Part shown: piece by piece, positions 37,601 to 45,220 of the stretch
Layout of the letters: the number at the start of each line of letters is the position of its first letter
Position numbering within the stretch: the stretch's first letter is position 1
Assembly (NCBI GenBank): GCA_017444395.1
Contig: JAFSWT010000139.1
Coordinates: 1-58,967, forward strand
DNA: 58,967 nucleotides
Origin: Schwartzia sp. (in: firmicutes)
Lineage (GTDB): Bacteria; Bacillota; Negativicutes; Selenomonadales; Selenomonadaceae
Direction of reading: 5' to 3'
Notes under the pieces: generated by a model
What the model was told of the DNA's origin: nothing
The model's database searches: none
Seen by the model: the letters and a program-made list of their open reading frames with translations, nothing else
Position numbers and translations under genes: made by a program

Positions 37601-38310
37601 GCGACGCGTACCAAAAGGAACAGCAATGGAACCATGACTTCGCCCGCGGCTTCACCGAGCGGCTGAGCGAGCTGCCCGGCGACCTCGATCCGCAGGGCGA
37701 AAACGAAACGAAGGCCATATTCCTGCCGATCCGCCTCGACCTAGCGGCGGCAGATCGCTTCGCGAAGGAACACGGCGTCACGGACGGGACGCTTCTCGCC
37801 GCCGCCTTCGGCCTGCTGCAGGGGCACGCCAACGGGGAGCGGGCGGGCGTCGTGCTGACCTTTTACAACGGCCGCGACGACATCCGCTTCGAGCGCACGA
37901 TGGGCGCACTGTATCGCCATTATCCCTCCTGTGTGCGATGGACGGAGGCCATGACGGCGGGACAGTTCGTGAAGGAAACGCAGGAAAACATCCTGCTCTG
38001 CCGTCGGCACGCGCTCTACGAGGGAGATCCCGTGCCTATTATCATCTCCTTTGCTTATCAGGGCGAGGACACGGACGAAGGCTTTGCTTTCTGCGGCGGC
38101 CGGGCGCAGTATGATGAGGTCGAGGACTATGAGAACGAAATTTTCAACTTCTATGTCCATCGCCGCCAGGACGGCTACTATGTTGCCCTGACCTACAACA
38201 CGCGTGCCTACAGCGAGGCGTTTGTCGCGCGCTTCGTGGAGAACTACGCGAAAGCGATCTGCGGGCTCATTTCCGGCGAGAAGCCCTCGGCCATCGAGGC
38301 GGCGCTATGA
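34678..38310 (+). CDS. Non-ribosomal peptide synthetase module (C remnant-A-T-C)
   Basis: 1210 residues. Residues 1-200 resemble only the C-terminal half of a condensation domain (LTISYDSARYSEEF). The adenylation domain (about 215-715) has LIYTSGTTGVPKG, FDGS (Asp 415), NEYGPTEATV, YRTGDVVRY and NQNGKLNKRAL. The carrier domain has GGDSLS with Ser 751 for phosphopantetheine. A C-terminal condensation-type domain (about 795-1205) has LHPIIDG (His 931), again lacking the first His. My manual reading of the ten pocket residues is D G T Q I G E V A K, which I cannot assign to an amino acid. No thioesterase or reductase is present, so release must be by the C-type domain or in trans. It overlaps MATE-2 by ATGA. 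Confidence 0.9.
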   Translation: MQTKDAWRAEYFGDELPDCLPLPDRKEKKEPAWQAYCLSLSNPVAEEEVSAGLFFLLGMYAGAGEAAFLAVRGNACFPVRASWNDDTPPAGLTDKARKMLEESASFSWTEDEAAEALGWEPGRGIALCLDDTEIPERLLSRLALVFSASAKELTISYDSARYSEEFIKTLALSWREILTSLPVSGRMAELRITAAETMQALDGFNETRRDYDRESTIVDQFRAQAEKSPGNLAVVYEERSYSYAEVDDLSDRIARYLAGQGLGRGDTVAVFIPRSEYMVIASLGVLKAGCAYEPLDPNYPDERLSFMAKDAAAKLVIVGDGLIPRLANFDDFPKGTLPLSKIGALSPAEKTALKDVEPPKPDDLFTLIYTSGTTGVPKGVRLLHRNIMAYAAWYRHFFSPTEKSRVTCYNSYGFDGSLTDMYPALTVGAAVVVIPEEKKLDLPAVADIIRQHGVSIADLPSQVGRQFALTMDCPTLKYIVGGGEKLVPFEPVYPYIFANEYGPTEATVAITCYNMTKYEPDVPIGKPMDNTAIYIVDGAGRRVPPGALGELWVAGEQVTDGYLNRPEKTNEVFVPNPFTKEKGYETAYRTGDVVRYLTDGNIEFAGRRDGLVKIRGFRVELAEVEGVVRDFPAVKDAAVAAFDNPAGGKFIAAYVTSDTPIDRDALATFIRERKPPYMVPAAIVELDIIPHNQNGKLNKRALPVPELHASESAYVAPKNATEAALVKGFATALGMERVSAEEDFFEAGGDSLSVVRLLSECRELRLNFNLIYEGRTPVGIASLLAARDEKESKSGKKRETHFLGPLHQLHYEWGNELEEGYGVHCDATVHLAPETDMERLATAVETALLAHPAVDARLSLAADGTLRWRPGDCQDMKPRVEKLSRADYEALKPKLRRPMNRPETRMFTTRLFEITEPDGTTSRDLYFDFLHPIIDGDSIEIFLADIDAAYRGERPEPETCSIFDYYDDIEDAIGSDAYQKEQQWNHDFARGFTERLSELPGDLDPQGENETKAIFLPIRLDLAAADRFAKEHGVTDGTLLAAAFGLLQGHANGERAGVVLTFYNGRDDIRFERTMGALYRHYPSCVRWTEAMTAGQFVKETQENILLCRRHALYEGDPVPIIISFAYQGEDTDEGFAFCGGRAQYDEVEDYENEIFNFYVHRRQDGYYVALTYNTRAYSEAFVARFVENYAKAICGLISGEKPSAIEAAL

Positions 38311-40106
38311 CGGGCGAAGGGAACGCCGCTCTGGAAGCGGGCTTTTTCACGCGCCAGATGTTCCAGCGGACAGTGTTGCCCGCGCCGCTGGCCGGCATTG
38401 GCCTGTCTTTGGCCGAGATGGGGGACTCCATCCTCGTCGGCCACGCTATCGGCATGGACGGCCTGGCCGCTGTCGGTTTCATCTCGCCGCTGTTCCTGCT
38501 GGCCTCCTTTTTCCTCTTCGGGCTCTCCACCGGCGGTGCGGTAGTCTTCGCCAACTTCATGCACGAGGGGAAGCGGGAGAAGGCTCTCGGCATCTTCAAT
38601 TTCTTCCTGCGGCTTGGCGGCATCATCGGATTCGGCGTCATGGCGGCGGGACTTCTCTTCGAGGACGGGCTGCTGTACGCGCTCGGCACCACACCGGCGG
38701 ACGGCGCCGTCTACGGGATGGCGAAAAGCTATCTGTTCTATATCCTGCTGGGAATCCCCTGCGAGATCCTCATGGAGATCCTCACCACCTATCTCAGGAA
38801 CGACGACGCCGAAACACTTTCCATCGTGCTCCAGACGGCCAGCGGCGTTGTCAATCTCATCATCAGCGCTATCCTGCTGTTCTTCTTCGATTGGGGCGTC
38901 GCCGGATGCAGCTTTGGCTTCTTTGCGTCGAACGCGGCCACGATGCTGATCGCCCTCATCTACATCCTGCGCGGGAAAGGAATGCTCCGCATCCAACGGG
39001 CATCGGCCTCTTTCGGCGAAGCGTACAAATCCCTTCGGCTCGGCTTCGCCACGTCGTCGGAGTACATCTTTGGCGCCGTCTTTTCCTTCGTGGCCATCCA
39101 TCTGATGACCGATCTGGCGGGAACCGAGGGCGTGGCGATTTTCAACATCATTGAAAATCTGTCCCTCCTGTTCGTCTTTATGTTCGAGTATATCGGCAAG
39201 ACCGCCCAGCCCATTTTTTCCACCTTCTTCTCGGAATGCAATTACCGGGAGCTGCACCGGATATTCCGTTACTGCCTCGGCTATTCATTGGTTGTGGGGG
39301 GGATAGCCACCGTCGCCACGATACTATATCCCGAGATCATCGAGCTGCTCTTTGGCATGGATGACGTACAAAACCCGTCATCCGCCTATCACGCGGTACG
39401 GTTTTTCTGCGTCGGCACGATCTTCATGGGCGTATGCCTCCTGCTGCAAAACTACTTCCAGTCCGAAGAAGACGAATGGGGGGCTTTTCTCGTGGTCTTC
39501 CTGCGGCGGTTCGGCCTGGGAATTGCCTTGGCGTGGCTCCTTTCCCGCTTCGGCCTCGCCGCCTTCTGGCTGGTGTATCCCATTTCCGAGTTACTGACGC
39601 TCCTCCTGATTTATGTGTATAAGCGGCGTCGGGGCGAGCGAACGCCCATCGATCCGGCACGGGTATACGCCGCCACCTTTTACGGCAGCACCGAAGCCGT
39701 GGTGGAGCAACTGGATGCCATTGACGTCTTTGCCGCGAAATGGGGCGCCGACGACCACAAGCGTTTCCTGCTTCGCCTGGCACTGGACGAAATCTCGGGC
39801 GTCATCAACGAACGGGCCGCCCGGCGGTCTGATACCCATGTATTGATGCAGCTCACGCTGATTGCCCGGGAGCCCTCGGACGCGGAGAAATCCGCATCCG
39901 AGCCTCCCGCCTTCGAAATCCATCTGCGGGACGACGCCGCCGAATTCAATCCCTTCCGCCTGGCCAGAGGACCGATCGTCGACGAGCCGGGACAGACGGA
40001 GGAACCGGACGTGGAGGCGCTGGGCGTGTACTTCGTCCAAAACCGCGCCCAAAACGTCTTCTCCCGCCACTATCAAGGCTTCAACACGACCATGATGGTG
40101 ATATGA
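38307..40106 (+). CDS. MATE transporter fused to RsbW-like ATPase domain, copy 2
   Basis: 599 residues, intact. Residues about 1-435 are a MATE exporter of 12 helices (GIGLSLAEMGDSILVGHAIG near TM1). Residues about 455-599 form an RsbW/SpoIIAB-like histidine-kinase-type ATPase fold: LALDEISGVINERA (N-box position), HLRDDAAEFNPF (G1 position) and ALGVYFVQNRAQN (G2 position). The N-box Asn is displaced by two residues and the G1 Gly is Ala in both copies, so ATP use may be weak or absent and the domain may act only as a STAS-binding part. It is translationally coupled to the NRPS and is probably its exporter. Confidence 0.88.
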   Translation: MTGEGNAALEAGFFTRQMFQRTVLPAPLAGIGLSLAEMGDSILVGHAIGMDGLAAVGFISPLFLLASFFLFGLSTGGAVVFANFMHEGKREKALGIFNFFLRLGGIIGFGVMAAGLLFEDGLLYALGTTPADGAVYGMAKSYLFYILLGIPCEILMEILTTYLRNDDAETLSIVLQTASGVVNLIISAILLFFFDWGVAGCSFGFFASNAATMLIALIYILRGKGMLRIQRASASFGEAYKSLRLGFATSSEYIFGAVFSFVAIHLMTDLAGTEGVAIFNIIENLSLLFVFMFEYIGKTAQPIFSTFFSECNYRELHRIFRYCLGYSLVVGGIATVATILYPEIIELLFGMDDVQNPSSAYHAVRFFCVGTIFMGVCLLLQNYFQSEEDEWGAFLVVFLRRFGLGIALAWLLSRFGLAAFWLVYPISELLTLLLIYVYKRRRGERTPIDPARVYAATFYGSTEAVVEQLDAIDVFAAKWGADDHKRFLLRLALDEISGVINERAARRSDTHVLMQLTLIAREPSDAEKSASEPPAFEIHLRDDAAEFNPFRLARGPIVDEPGQTEEPDVEALGVYFVQNRAQNVFSRHYQGFNTTMMVI

Positions 40107-40173
40107 AGGGAATGGCAATCCGCCGCTGATACAGCGAAAAAAGCGCCGGAGAACGAATCGTCCGAAAAAACGC

Positions 40174-40204
40174 TTGACCGGTGCTCGCTACCGCATGATA
40201 CAAT
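40174..40204 (+). promoter_or_regulatory. MerR-type promoter, copy 2 of 4
   Basis: TTGACC (40174-40179), 19-base spacer with CGGT-N7-ACCG, TACAAT (40199-40204). Drives the DUF362 gene at 40258. Confidence 0.8.
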
Positions 40205-40257
40205 AATAACAATGACAATGACAATATAACCGATGTCGATGGAAAGGACGGATGAAG

Positions 40258-41298
40258 ATGAAAGATCTTTCAAGGCGCGATTTCGTGAAGCTGGCGGGCG
40301 CAACCGCTGTCGGCGCGGCGCTTTCCCCACTGGGCAGCCTGGGGAAGGCGGCGGCCCAGGCCCCGGTGGTGGGCAGCACGGACATGAGCGGCGCGACCGG
40401 CGCCGGTTCGCGGGCGAAGGTGTATTTCACGAAGCATATCGACGCCAAGCACCTCATCAAGCTCTACCAGCTTGTCAACGAAGGCATTTACGGCAAGGTC
40501 GCCATCAAGCTCCATACCGGCGAGAAGAACGGCCCGAACATCCTGCCCCGCGATATGGTGCGGGCGTTCCAGGCGCAGGTGCCGGACAGCACCATTGTCG
40601 AGACGAACACCCTGTATCCGGGAGACCGGTACACCACCGCGGGACACCGCGAGACATTGCAGGTCAACGGCTGGACCTTCTGCCCCGTGGACATCCTCGA
40701 CGAAGAAGGCGACGTCAATCTGCCGGTGCGCGGCGGCAAGCACCTGAAAGAGGTCGCCATGGGCGGCCATATCATCAACTACGATTCCATGATTGTCCTG
40801 ACCCACTTCAAGGGGCACGCCATGGGCGGTTTCGGCGGCTCAATGAAGAACATCGCCATCGGCTGCGCTTCGGGACAGCATGGCAAGAAGCAGGTGCACG
40901 GCTATACCGGCGCCGAAATGCCGCCACCGGGCAATGTCTGGTTTGACGGCTCGGTTCCGCTGCAGGATGAATTCATGGAACTGATGGCGGAATCGGCGAA
41001 AGCGACCATCGATTATTTCGGCAAGCATATCACCTTCCTGAACGTCATGCGCCGCATGAGCGTCGATTGCGACTGCGCCGGAACGCGGGCGGCGGAGCCG
41101 ACGATTCCCGACATCGGCATCGCGGCGTCCACGGATTTGCTCGCCATCGATCAGGCCTGCATGGATATGGTTTACGCCTCGCAGAAAAACCACGACCTCG
41201 TGGAGCGCATCGAGAGCCGCCACGGCCTCCGTCAGCTTTCCTACATGAAAGAGCTCCGGATGGGCAACCCGCAGTATGAATTGATTTCGATCGAATAA
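40258..41298 (+). CDS. Tat-exported DUF362 protein, paralog 2
   Basis: About 346 residues. The Tat signal LSRRDFVKLAG leads to a likely signal-peptidase site after AAAQA, so this copy should be free in the periplasm and not lipid anchored like paralog 1. The mature domain keeps HTGEKNGPNILPRDMV, GHAMGGFGGSMKN and RRMSVDCDCAG, with the invariant Cys pair. It is single-gene, with its own MerR-type promoter and a terminator directly after the stop. ATG 40252 is the alternative start. Close to paralog 3 in the signal and N-terminal part. Confidence 0.85.
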   Translation: MKDLSRRDFVKLAGATAVGAALSPLGSLGKAAAQAPVVGSTDMSGATGAGSRAKVYFTKHIDAKHLIKLYQLVNEGIYGKVAIKLHTGEKNGPNILPRDMVRAFQAQVPDSTIVETNTLYPGDRYTTAGHRETLQVNGWTFCPVDILDEEGDVNLPVRGGKHLKEVAMGGHIINYDSMIVLTHFKGHAMGGFGGSMKNIAIGCASGQHGKKQVHGYTGAEMPPPGNVWFDGSVPLQDEFMELMAESAKATIDYFGKHITFLNVMRRMSVDCDCAGTRAAEPTIPDIGIAASTDLLAIDQACMDMVYASQKNHDLVERIESRHGLRQLSYMKELRMGNPQYELISIE

Positions 41299-41300
41299 TC

Positions 41301-41336
41301 AAAAGAGCGGCTCCGCGTAAGAGCCGCTCTTTTTTT
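41301..41336. terminator. Terminator between DUF362-2 and the convergent lysR
   Basis: AGAGCGGCTC pairs with GAGCCGCTCT, preceded by AAA and followed by seven T. Confidence 0.9.
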
Positions 41337-41391
41337 GCCGGCAGGCAGGCCCGGCAACATACCACATCTTTTTTCGGGGATTCTCCCCCAT

Positions 41392-42279
41392 TCATACGGC
41401 AAACGCCGGCCGCATTTCGTATATTCCCTGCAGGAGCCGCACGAAGCCGCTGACTTCCCGGCGGCTTTCATTGCCGTGGGTGCAGAGGACGCAGGGGACC
41501 GTCTCCTCGCAGTCGAAAGGCGTCCAGGCAAATTCCCCGTTATGGTCGTTCAGGAATCCGGGGGCGAGACAGACGCCCTTATGGGCGGCGACGTTCGTCA
41601 GCGTCGTGTCGTGATTGGCGCTGTTGAAATAAGGAATGGCAAGCGCCTCAATGACGCGTTGCTGCACCCGGCGAAGCGGGGGCGGCGAGCCGCCGCCGAC
41701 CATCAGCGTCTGCCCGGCCAGGTCTTCGATTTGTATCCTTTCCTTTGCCGCCAGCGGCGACGTCTTTTCCGAGATCAGATAGATGCGGCTCTCAAAGAGC
41801 GGATGCAGCACGACGTCGGGGATATGCCTTACATCGTGTTCCATCGCGAAGAGGATATCCTCTTCGCCCTTCAGGAACGAGGCGGATTCCGCCAGCGGCA
41901 GGAAATGCGGCGTCACTGAGACGCCCGGATGCTCTTTCTCAAACGTCTCGATGGCCTGCGGCAGAAAATAAATGGCCGAGCGCAGCGGCAATCCGATGGA
42001 AATGTCCAGGCGATAGCGGGCGCTGAAATTCTGCCCCTGCTCCGTCGCCCGCTTGAGTTCGCTCTTGATATTGCGCAGCGTCGTGCAGAACTGCGCCCCC
42101 GCCGGCGTGAGCATCGCGCCGCGCCCCGACCGCTCAAACAGCAGAAAGCCCAGTTCGTCCTCGACGACCTTGATTTGATAGGTCAGCGTCGGTTGCGAAA
42201 TGAAGAGATTTTCCGCCGCCCGGCTGAAATTTCCCGTCTGTGCCAGTTCCAGGATATACTCCATTTGCTTCGTGTTCAT
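41392..42279 (-). CDS. LysR-family transcriptional regulator
   Basis: A 295-residue LysR protein: helix-turn-helix GNFSRAAENLFISQPTLTYQI, linker helix, and an effector domain from about residue 90. It is divergent from the aldo-keto reductase operon at 42415. A dyad of the classical LysR form ATAG-N7-CTAT lies between the two genes at about -63 of the operon promoter, so it should control that operon. Two Cys near the C-terminus (EETVPCVLC) could respond to redox, but this is a guess. Confidence 0.93.
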   Translation of the reverse strand: MNTKQMEYILELAQTGNFSRAAENLFISQPTLTYQIKVVEDELGFLLFERSGRGAMLTPAGAQFCTTLRNIKSELKRATEQGQNFSARYRLDISIGLPLRSAIYFLPQAIETFEKEHPGVSVTPHFLPLAESASFLKGEEDILFAMEHDVRHIPDVVLHPLFESRIYLISEKTSPLAAKERIQIEDLAGQTLMVGGGSPPPLRRVQQRVIEALAIPYFNSANHDTTLTNVAAHKGVCLAPGFLNDHNGEFAWTPFDCEETVPCVLCTHGNESRREVSGFVRLLQGIYEMRPAFAV

Positions 42280-42297
42280 TGGCTCTCCACCCTTATC

Positions 42298-42362
42298 GAT
42301 AGAAAAATTCTATCAGCTATTTGATTAAAATATTGGATATCTTGATTATATCCCTTTATAAT
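42298..42362 (+). promoter_or_regulatory. LysR operator and promoter of the aldo-keto reductase operon
   Basis: GATAGAA and TTCTATC (7-bp perfect arms, three bases between; 42298-42314) contain the LysR box ATAG-N7-CTAT. The promoter is TTGGAT (42333-42338), an 18-base spacer, and TATAAT (42357-42362). A second small dyad, GGATAT/ATATCC, lies inside the promoter and may be the activation site. Confidence 0.75.
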
Positions 42363-42414
42363 GGAATTGCAAGCGAAAGATATCACCATAGACGGCGAAG
42401 GGAGAGACACGTAT

Positions 42415-43407
42415 ATGCAGTATGTAAAATTTGGCAACACGGGAATGGATGTTTCGAGGATTTGCCTCGGCATGATGAGCTTCGGAAAGCCGGGCAAGGA
42501 GAACGGCGTTTTCCCCTGGGCGAAGGACTACGAAGACGGCAAGGAGATGTTCAAGAAGGCCATCGACCTCGGCATCAACTACTTCGACACGGCGAACGTC
42601 TATCAGATGGGAACCAGCGAGGAAATCACCGGCCGCTACATCAGGGACTTCGGCCTGAACCGCGACGAGATCGTGGTGGCGACGAAGGTGAACTTCGAGA
42701 TGCGCCCGGGACGGCCCAACGGCGGCGGCACATCGCGCAAGAACGTCATGGCGGAAATCGACCACAGCCTGAAGCGGCTCGGCCTCGACTATGTGGACCT
42801 CTACCAGATCCATCGTCTCGACGCGAATACACCGATGGAGGAGACGATGGAAGCGCTGCACGACGTGGTGAAAAGCGGCAAGGCCCGCTACATCGGCGCC
42901 TCGACGATTTTTGCCTGGCAACTGGAGCGCCTGCAGAATATCGCCGAAACGCACAACTGGACGAAGTTCGTCTCCCTCCAGCCCCAGTACAATCTGATTT
43001 ACCGTGAGGAAGAACGGGAAATCCTGCCCCTCGGCCAGGACCGGAAACTGGCCGTCGTACCCTGGAGCCCGCTGGCCGGCGGCCGCACGGCGCACCCCTG
43101 GGGCACGGTGACAACGCGGAACAGCATGGACGACGTCTCGCCGATGGTCTGGGGCGCGACGGACGACGTGGACAAAGTCGTCGTCGATAATCTCGAAAAG
43201 GTGGCGAAGGCCCACGGCCGCACGATGGCGCAGGAATCTCTCGCATGGATGCTCTCGAAGCCGTATATCACCGCGCCGATTGTCGGGACGACCAGTGTGA
43301 AACATATCGAGGAGGCGGTCTCCGCCCTCGACATCAAGCTCGACGAGGATGAGATCAAAGCGCTGGAAGCTCCCTATGTGCCGCATATCAAGACCGGGGC
43401 TTATTGA
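42415..43407 (+). CDS. Aldo-keto reductase
   Basis: A 330-residue aldo-keto reductase of the YajO/YghZ-like group: VSRICLGMMSFGKP, NYFDTANVYQMGTSEE with catalytic Asp and Tyr, VVATKVNF with catalytic Lys and LYQIHRLD with His. NADPH site residues lie in the C-terminal VGTTSVKHIEEAV. The ATG at 42415 follows GAAGGGAGA; the upstream ATG at 42361 is excluded because it overlaps the -10 box. First gene of a five-gene redox operon (42415-45739) under LysR control. Confidence 0.92.
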   Translation: MQYVKFGNTGMDVSRICLGMMSFGKPGKENGVFPWAKDYEDGKEMFKKAIDLGINYFDTANVYQMGTSEEITGRYIRDFGLNRDEIVVATKVNFEMRPGRPNGGGTSRKNVMAEIDHSLKRLGLDYVDLYQIHRLDANTPMEETMEALHDVVKSGKARYIGASTIFAWQLERLQNIAETHNWTKFVSLQPQYNLIYREEEREILPLGQDRKLAVVPWSPLAGGRTAHPWGTVTTRNSMDDVSPMVWGATDDVDKVVVDNLEKVAKAHGRTMAQESLAWMLSKPYITAPIVGTTSVKHIEEAVSALDIKLDEDEIKALEAPYVPHIKTGAY

Positions 43408-43421
43408 GAGGAGCGAAGGAT

Positions 43422-44057
43422 ATGAAAGTTCTGCTTGTCAACGGAAGCCCCAATAAAAACGGCTGCACGAACCGGGCCCTGGAGGAAATCAGGAATACAC
43501 TGGAAAAGGAAGGCGTGGAATCGGAAATCTTCTGGATTGGCGTCAAGCCGATTGGCGGCTGCATGGGTTGCAACAAATGCGCCGAGCTAAAGAAATGCGT
43601 GTTGAACGACGTCGTGAACGAGTTCCGGGAAAAGGCTTACGGCGCCGATGGCTTCGTCTTCGGTTCCCCGGTGCATTACGCGGGGATGGCAGGTAATATG
43701 GGAAGTTTCATGGACCGCCTGTTTTTCTCCGAGTTCGTCGGCAACGAAAACAAAGCGTTCCGCCTGAAACCGGCGGCGGCGGTGGTATCGGCGCGGCGTT
43801 CGGGGACGACGGCGACCTTTTCGCAGATGAACAAGTATTTCACCATCCAGGAAATGCCGGTCGTTTCCTCCCGCTATTGGAATATGGTGCATGGCTTCAC
43901 CCCGGAAGATGTGGAAAAGGACGAGGAAGGGCTTTACAATATGCGGGTACTGGCCCGCAACATGGCCTACCTCCTGAAATGTCAGGAAGCGGCGGCAAAG
44001 GCCGGCGTCGCGCTGCCCGAAAAGGAATCGCCCGTATTCACGAATTTCATCCGATAG
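43422..44057 (+). CDS. Iron-sulfur flavoprotein-like NAD(P)H-dependent FMN reductase
   Basis: A 211-residue flavodoxin-fold protein with loop NGSPNKNGCTNRAL, cysteine motif GGCMGCNKCAELKKC and GSPVHYAGMAGNMGSFMDR. It resembles the protein at 10196 but is longer. Cysteine spacing fits a possible 4Fe-4S cluster. It follows the aldo-keto reductase by 14 bases and precedes a flavodoxin lipoprotein by 12, so electron flow among these three is plausible. Cytosolic. Confidence 0.88.
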   Translation: MKVLLVNGSPNKNGCTNRALEEIRNTLEKEGVESEIFWIGVKPIGGCMGCNKCAELKKCVLNDVVNEFREKAYGADGFVFGSPVHYAGMAGNMGSFMDRLFFSEFVGNENKAFRLKPAAAVVSARRSGTTATFSQMNKYFTIQEMPVVSSRYWNMVHGFTPEDVEKDEEGLYNMRVLARNMAYLLKCQEAAAKAGVALPEKESPVFTNFIR

Positions 44058-44069
44058 GGAGTGTGCATA

Positions 44070-44795
44070 ATGAGCGTATTTGAGAGACTCCGAAACAGCA
44101 AGCCCTTCGTAAAACGATATGCGGCAATTTTCTTGGCGGTCATGGCGCTCTTTTTGCTGACCGCTTGCGGGAGTGACGTTGGAGAAACGAGCGGGAGCGG
44201 CGAGAAAGAGCAGGCTGCGGCGGCAAGCGCGGAGGCTGCACCCACATCGGAGAAAACGGGAAAAAAGAAAATCCTTGTAGCTTTTTTCTCTCGCACGGGC
44301 GAGAATTACGAGGTGGGAAACATCGCCAAGGGCAATACGCATATCGTCGCGGAGATGATTGCGGAAGCCACGGGTGCGGAGATGTTTGAGATCAAGACGG
44401 TAAAGCCTTATCCCAAAGATTATCGGGAATGCACGGAAGTGGCAGGAAAGGAACGGGAGGAAAACGCCCGTCCGGAGCTTGTCGGCAAAATCCGGAATAT
44501 GGCTGACTACGATACGGTTTTCCTCGGATATCCGATTTGGTGGAGCGACCTGCCCATGCCGGTCTATACGTTCCTGGAAAGCTATGACTGGAGCGGCAAG
44601 ACAATCATTCCCTTCAGCACTTCGGCAGGCGATGTGCTGACGGGCAAGGAAAACGAGCTTCCCAACTTCGCGAAGGGAGCAACGATTCGCGAGGGAATCG
44701 GGATTCGTGGCAAGCGGGCGCAGGAGCAGCCGGACAGCGTTCGCCAGGAGGTCTTGAAATGGCTGGACAGCTTGGGTTTTACGAAATCGCAGTAA
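44070..44795 (+). CDS. Lipoprotein flavodoxin
   Basis: 241 residues: signal peptide with lipobox LLTAC, a Glu/Ala/Ser-rich linker, then a flavodoxin domain (about 70-241) with FMN loop AFFSRTGENYEVG, GYPIWWSDLPMPVYTFLE and a Ser-containing 90s loop. Lipid anchoring places FMN-carrying protein outside the inner membrane, which is unusual for flavodoxin but repeated at 51694. It could pass electrons to exported DUF362 proteins; that is inference. Start at 44070 follows GGGAG. Confidence 0.9.
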   Translation: MSVFERLRNSKPFVKRYAAIFLAVMALFLLTACGSDVGETSGSGEKEQAAAASAEAAPTSEKTGKKKILVAFFSRTGENYEVGNIAKGNTHIVAEMIAEATGAEMFEIKTVKPYPKDYRECTEVAGKEREENARPELVGKIRNMADYDTVFLGYPIWWSDLPMPVYTFLESYDWSGKTIIPFSTSAGDVLTGKENELPNFAKGATIREGIGIRGKRAQEQPDSVRQEVLKWLDSLGFTKSQ

Positions 44796-45193
44796 AGGAG
44801 GCGACGGCGACGGCTCAAGCTGAAGAAAAGGTGAAAAGGGACTTGGAAGCGCTGTACCATGAGATGTGGCGATATATGCTCGCGAAGGACATTGATAAAC
44901 TGGACACCATGCACACCGATGATTTCGTGCTTGTCCATATGACGGGAATGCGCCAGCCGAAAGAGGAGTTTCTTCGCTGCATCCGGGACAGAGAACTCAA
45001 TTATTTTACCGAAAAGACCGAGCATATTTTCATCGAGGTGGATGGCAGCAAGGCAACCCTCGTCGGGCAGTCCAAGGTGGAGGCGGCGGTCTTCGGGGGG
45101 AGCCGCAATACATGGCCGTTACAACTTTCTTTCGAGGTGCGGAAAGAAAACGGGACATGGAAGCTGGCAAGGGCGAAAGCCTCGACGTATTGA
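44759..45193 (+). CDS. NTF2-like/SnoaL-like small protein
   Basis: A 144-residue protein with the alpha+beta cone pattern of the NTF2-like superfamily: DLEALYHEMWRYMLAKDIDKLDTMHTDDFVLVHMTG, then ELNYFTEKTEHIFIEVDG and SFEVRKENGTWKLARA. Start ATG 44759 lies inside the end of the flavodoxin gene (37-base overlap) but has AGGAGG seven bases upstream, so the overlap is credible. Cytosolic. Role unknown; it may bind a small ligand of the operon's pathway. Confidence 0.8.
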   Translation: MAGQLGFYEIAVKEATATAQAEEKVKRDLEALYHEMWRYMLAKDIDKLDTMHTDDFVLVHMTGMRQPKEEFLRCIRDRELNYFTEKTEHIFIEVDGSKATLVGQSKVEAAVFGGSRNTWPLQLSFEVRKENGTWKLARAKASTY

Positions 45194-45220
45194 AAAACGG
45201 GAAACTATCAGGAGGAGCGG

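Noticed and set aside
35122..37635. An 837-codon open frame on the minus strand
   Set aside because: It lies wholly antisense to the NRPS, whose motifs are unmistakable. High GC content and codon bias leave long antisense frames open across this window (also 1846-3261, 8753-10087 and 10882-11949).
24211..40106. Reading the PP2C, STAS and RsbW-like genes as an ordinary sigma-B module
   Set aside because: There is no sigma factor gene, and the STAS and RsbW-like domains are joined to a condensation domain and to MATE exporters.
42361..42414. Longer start for the aldo-keto reductase at 42415
   Set aside because: The upstream ATG overlaps the -10 hexamer TATAAT and cannot be in the transcript.
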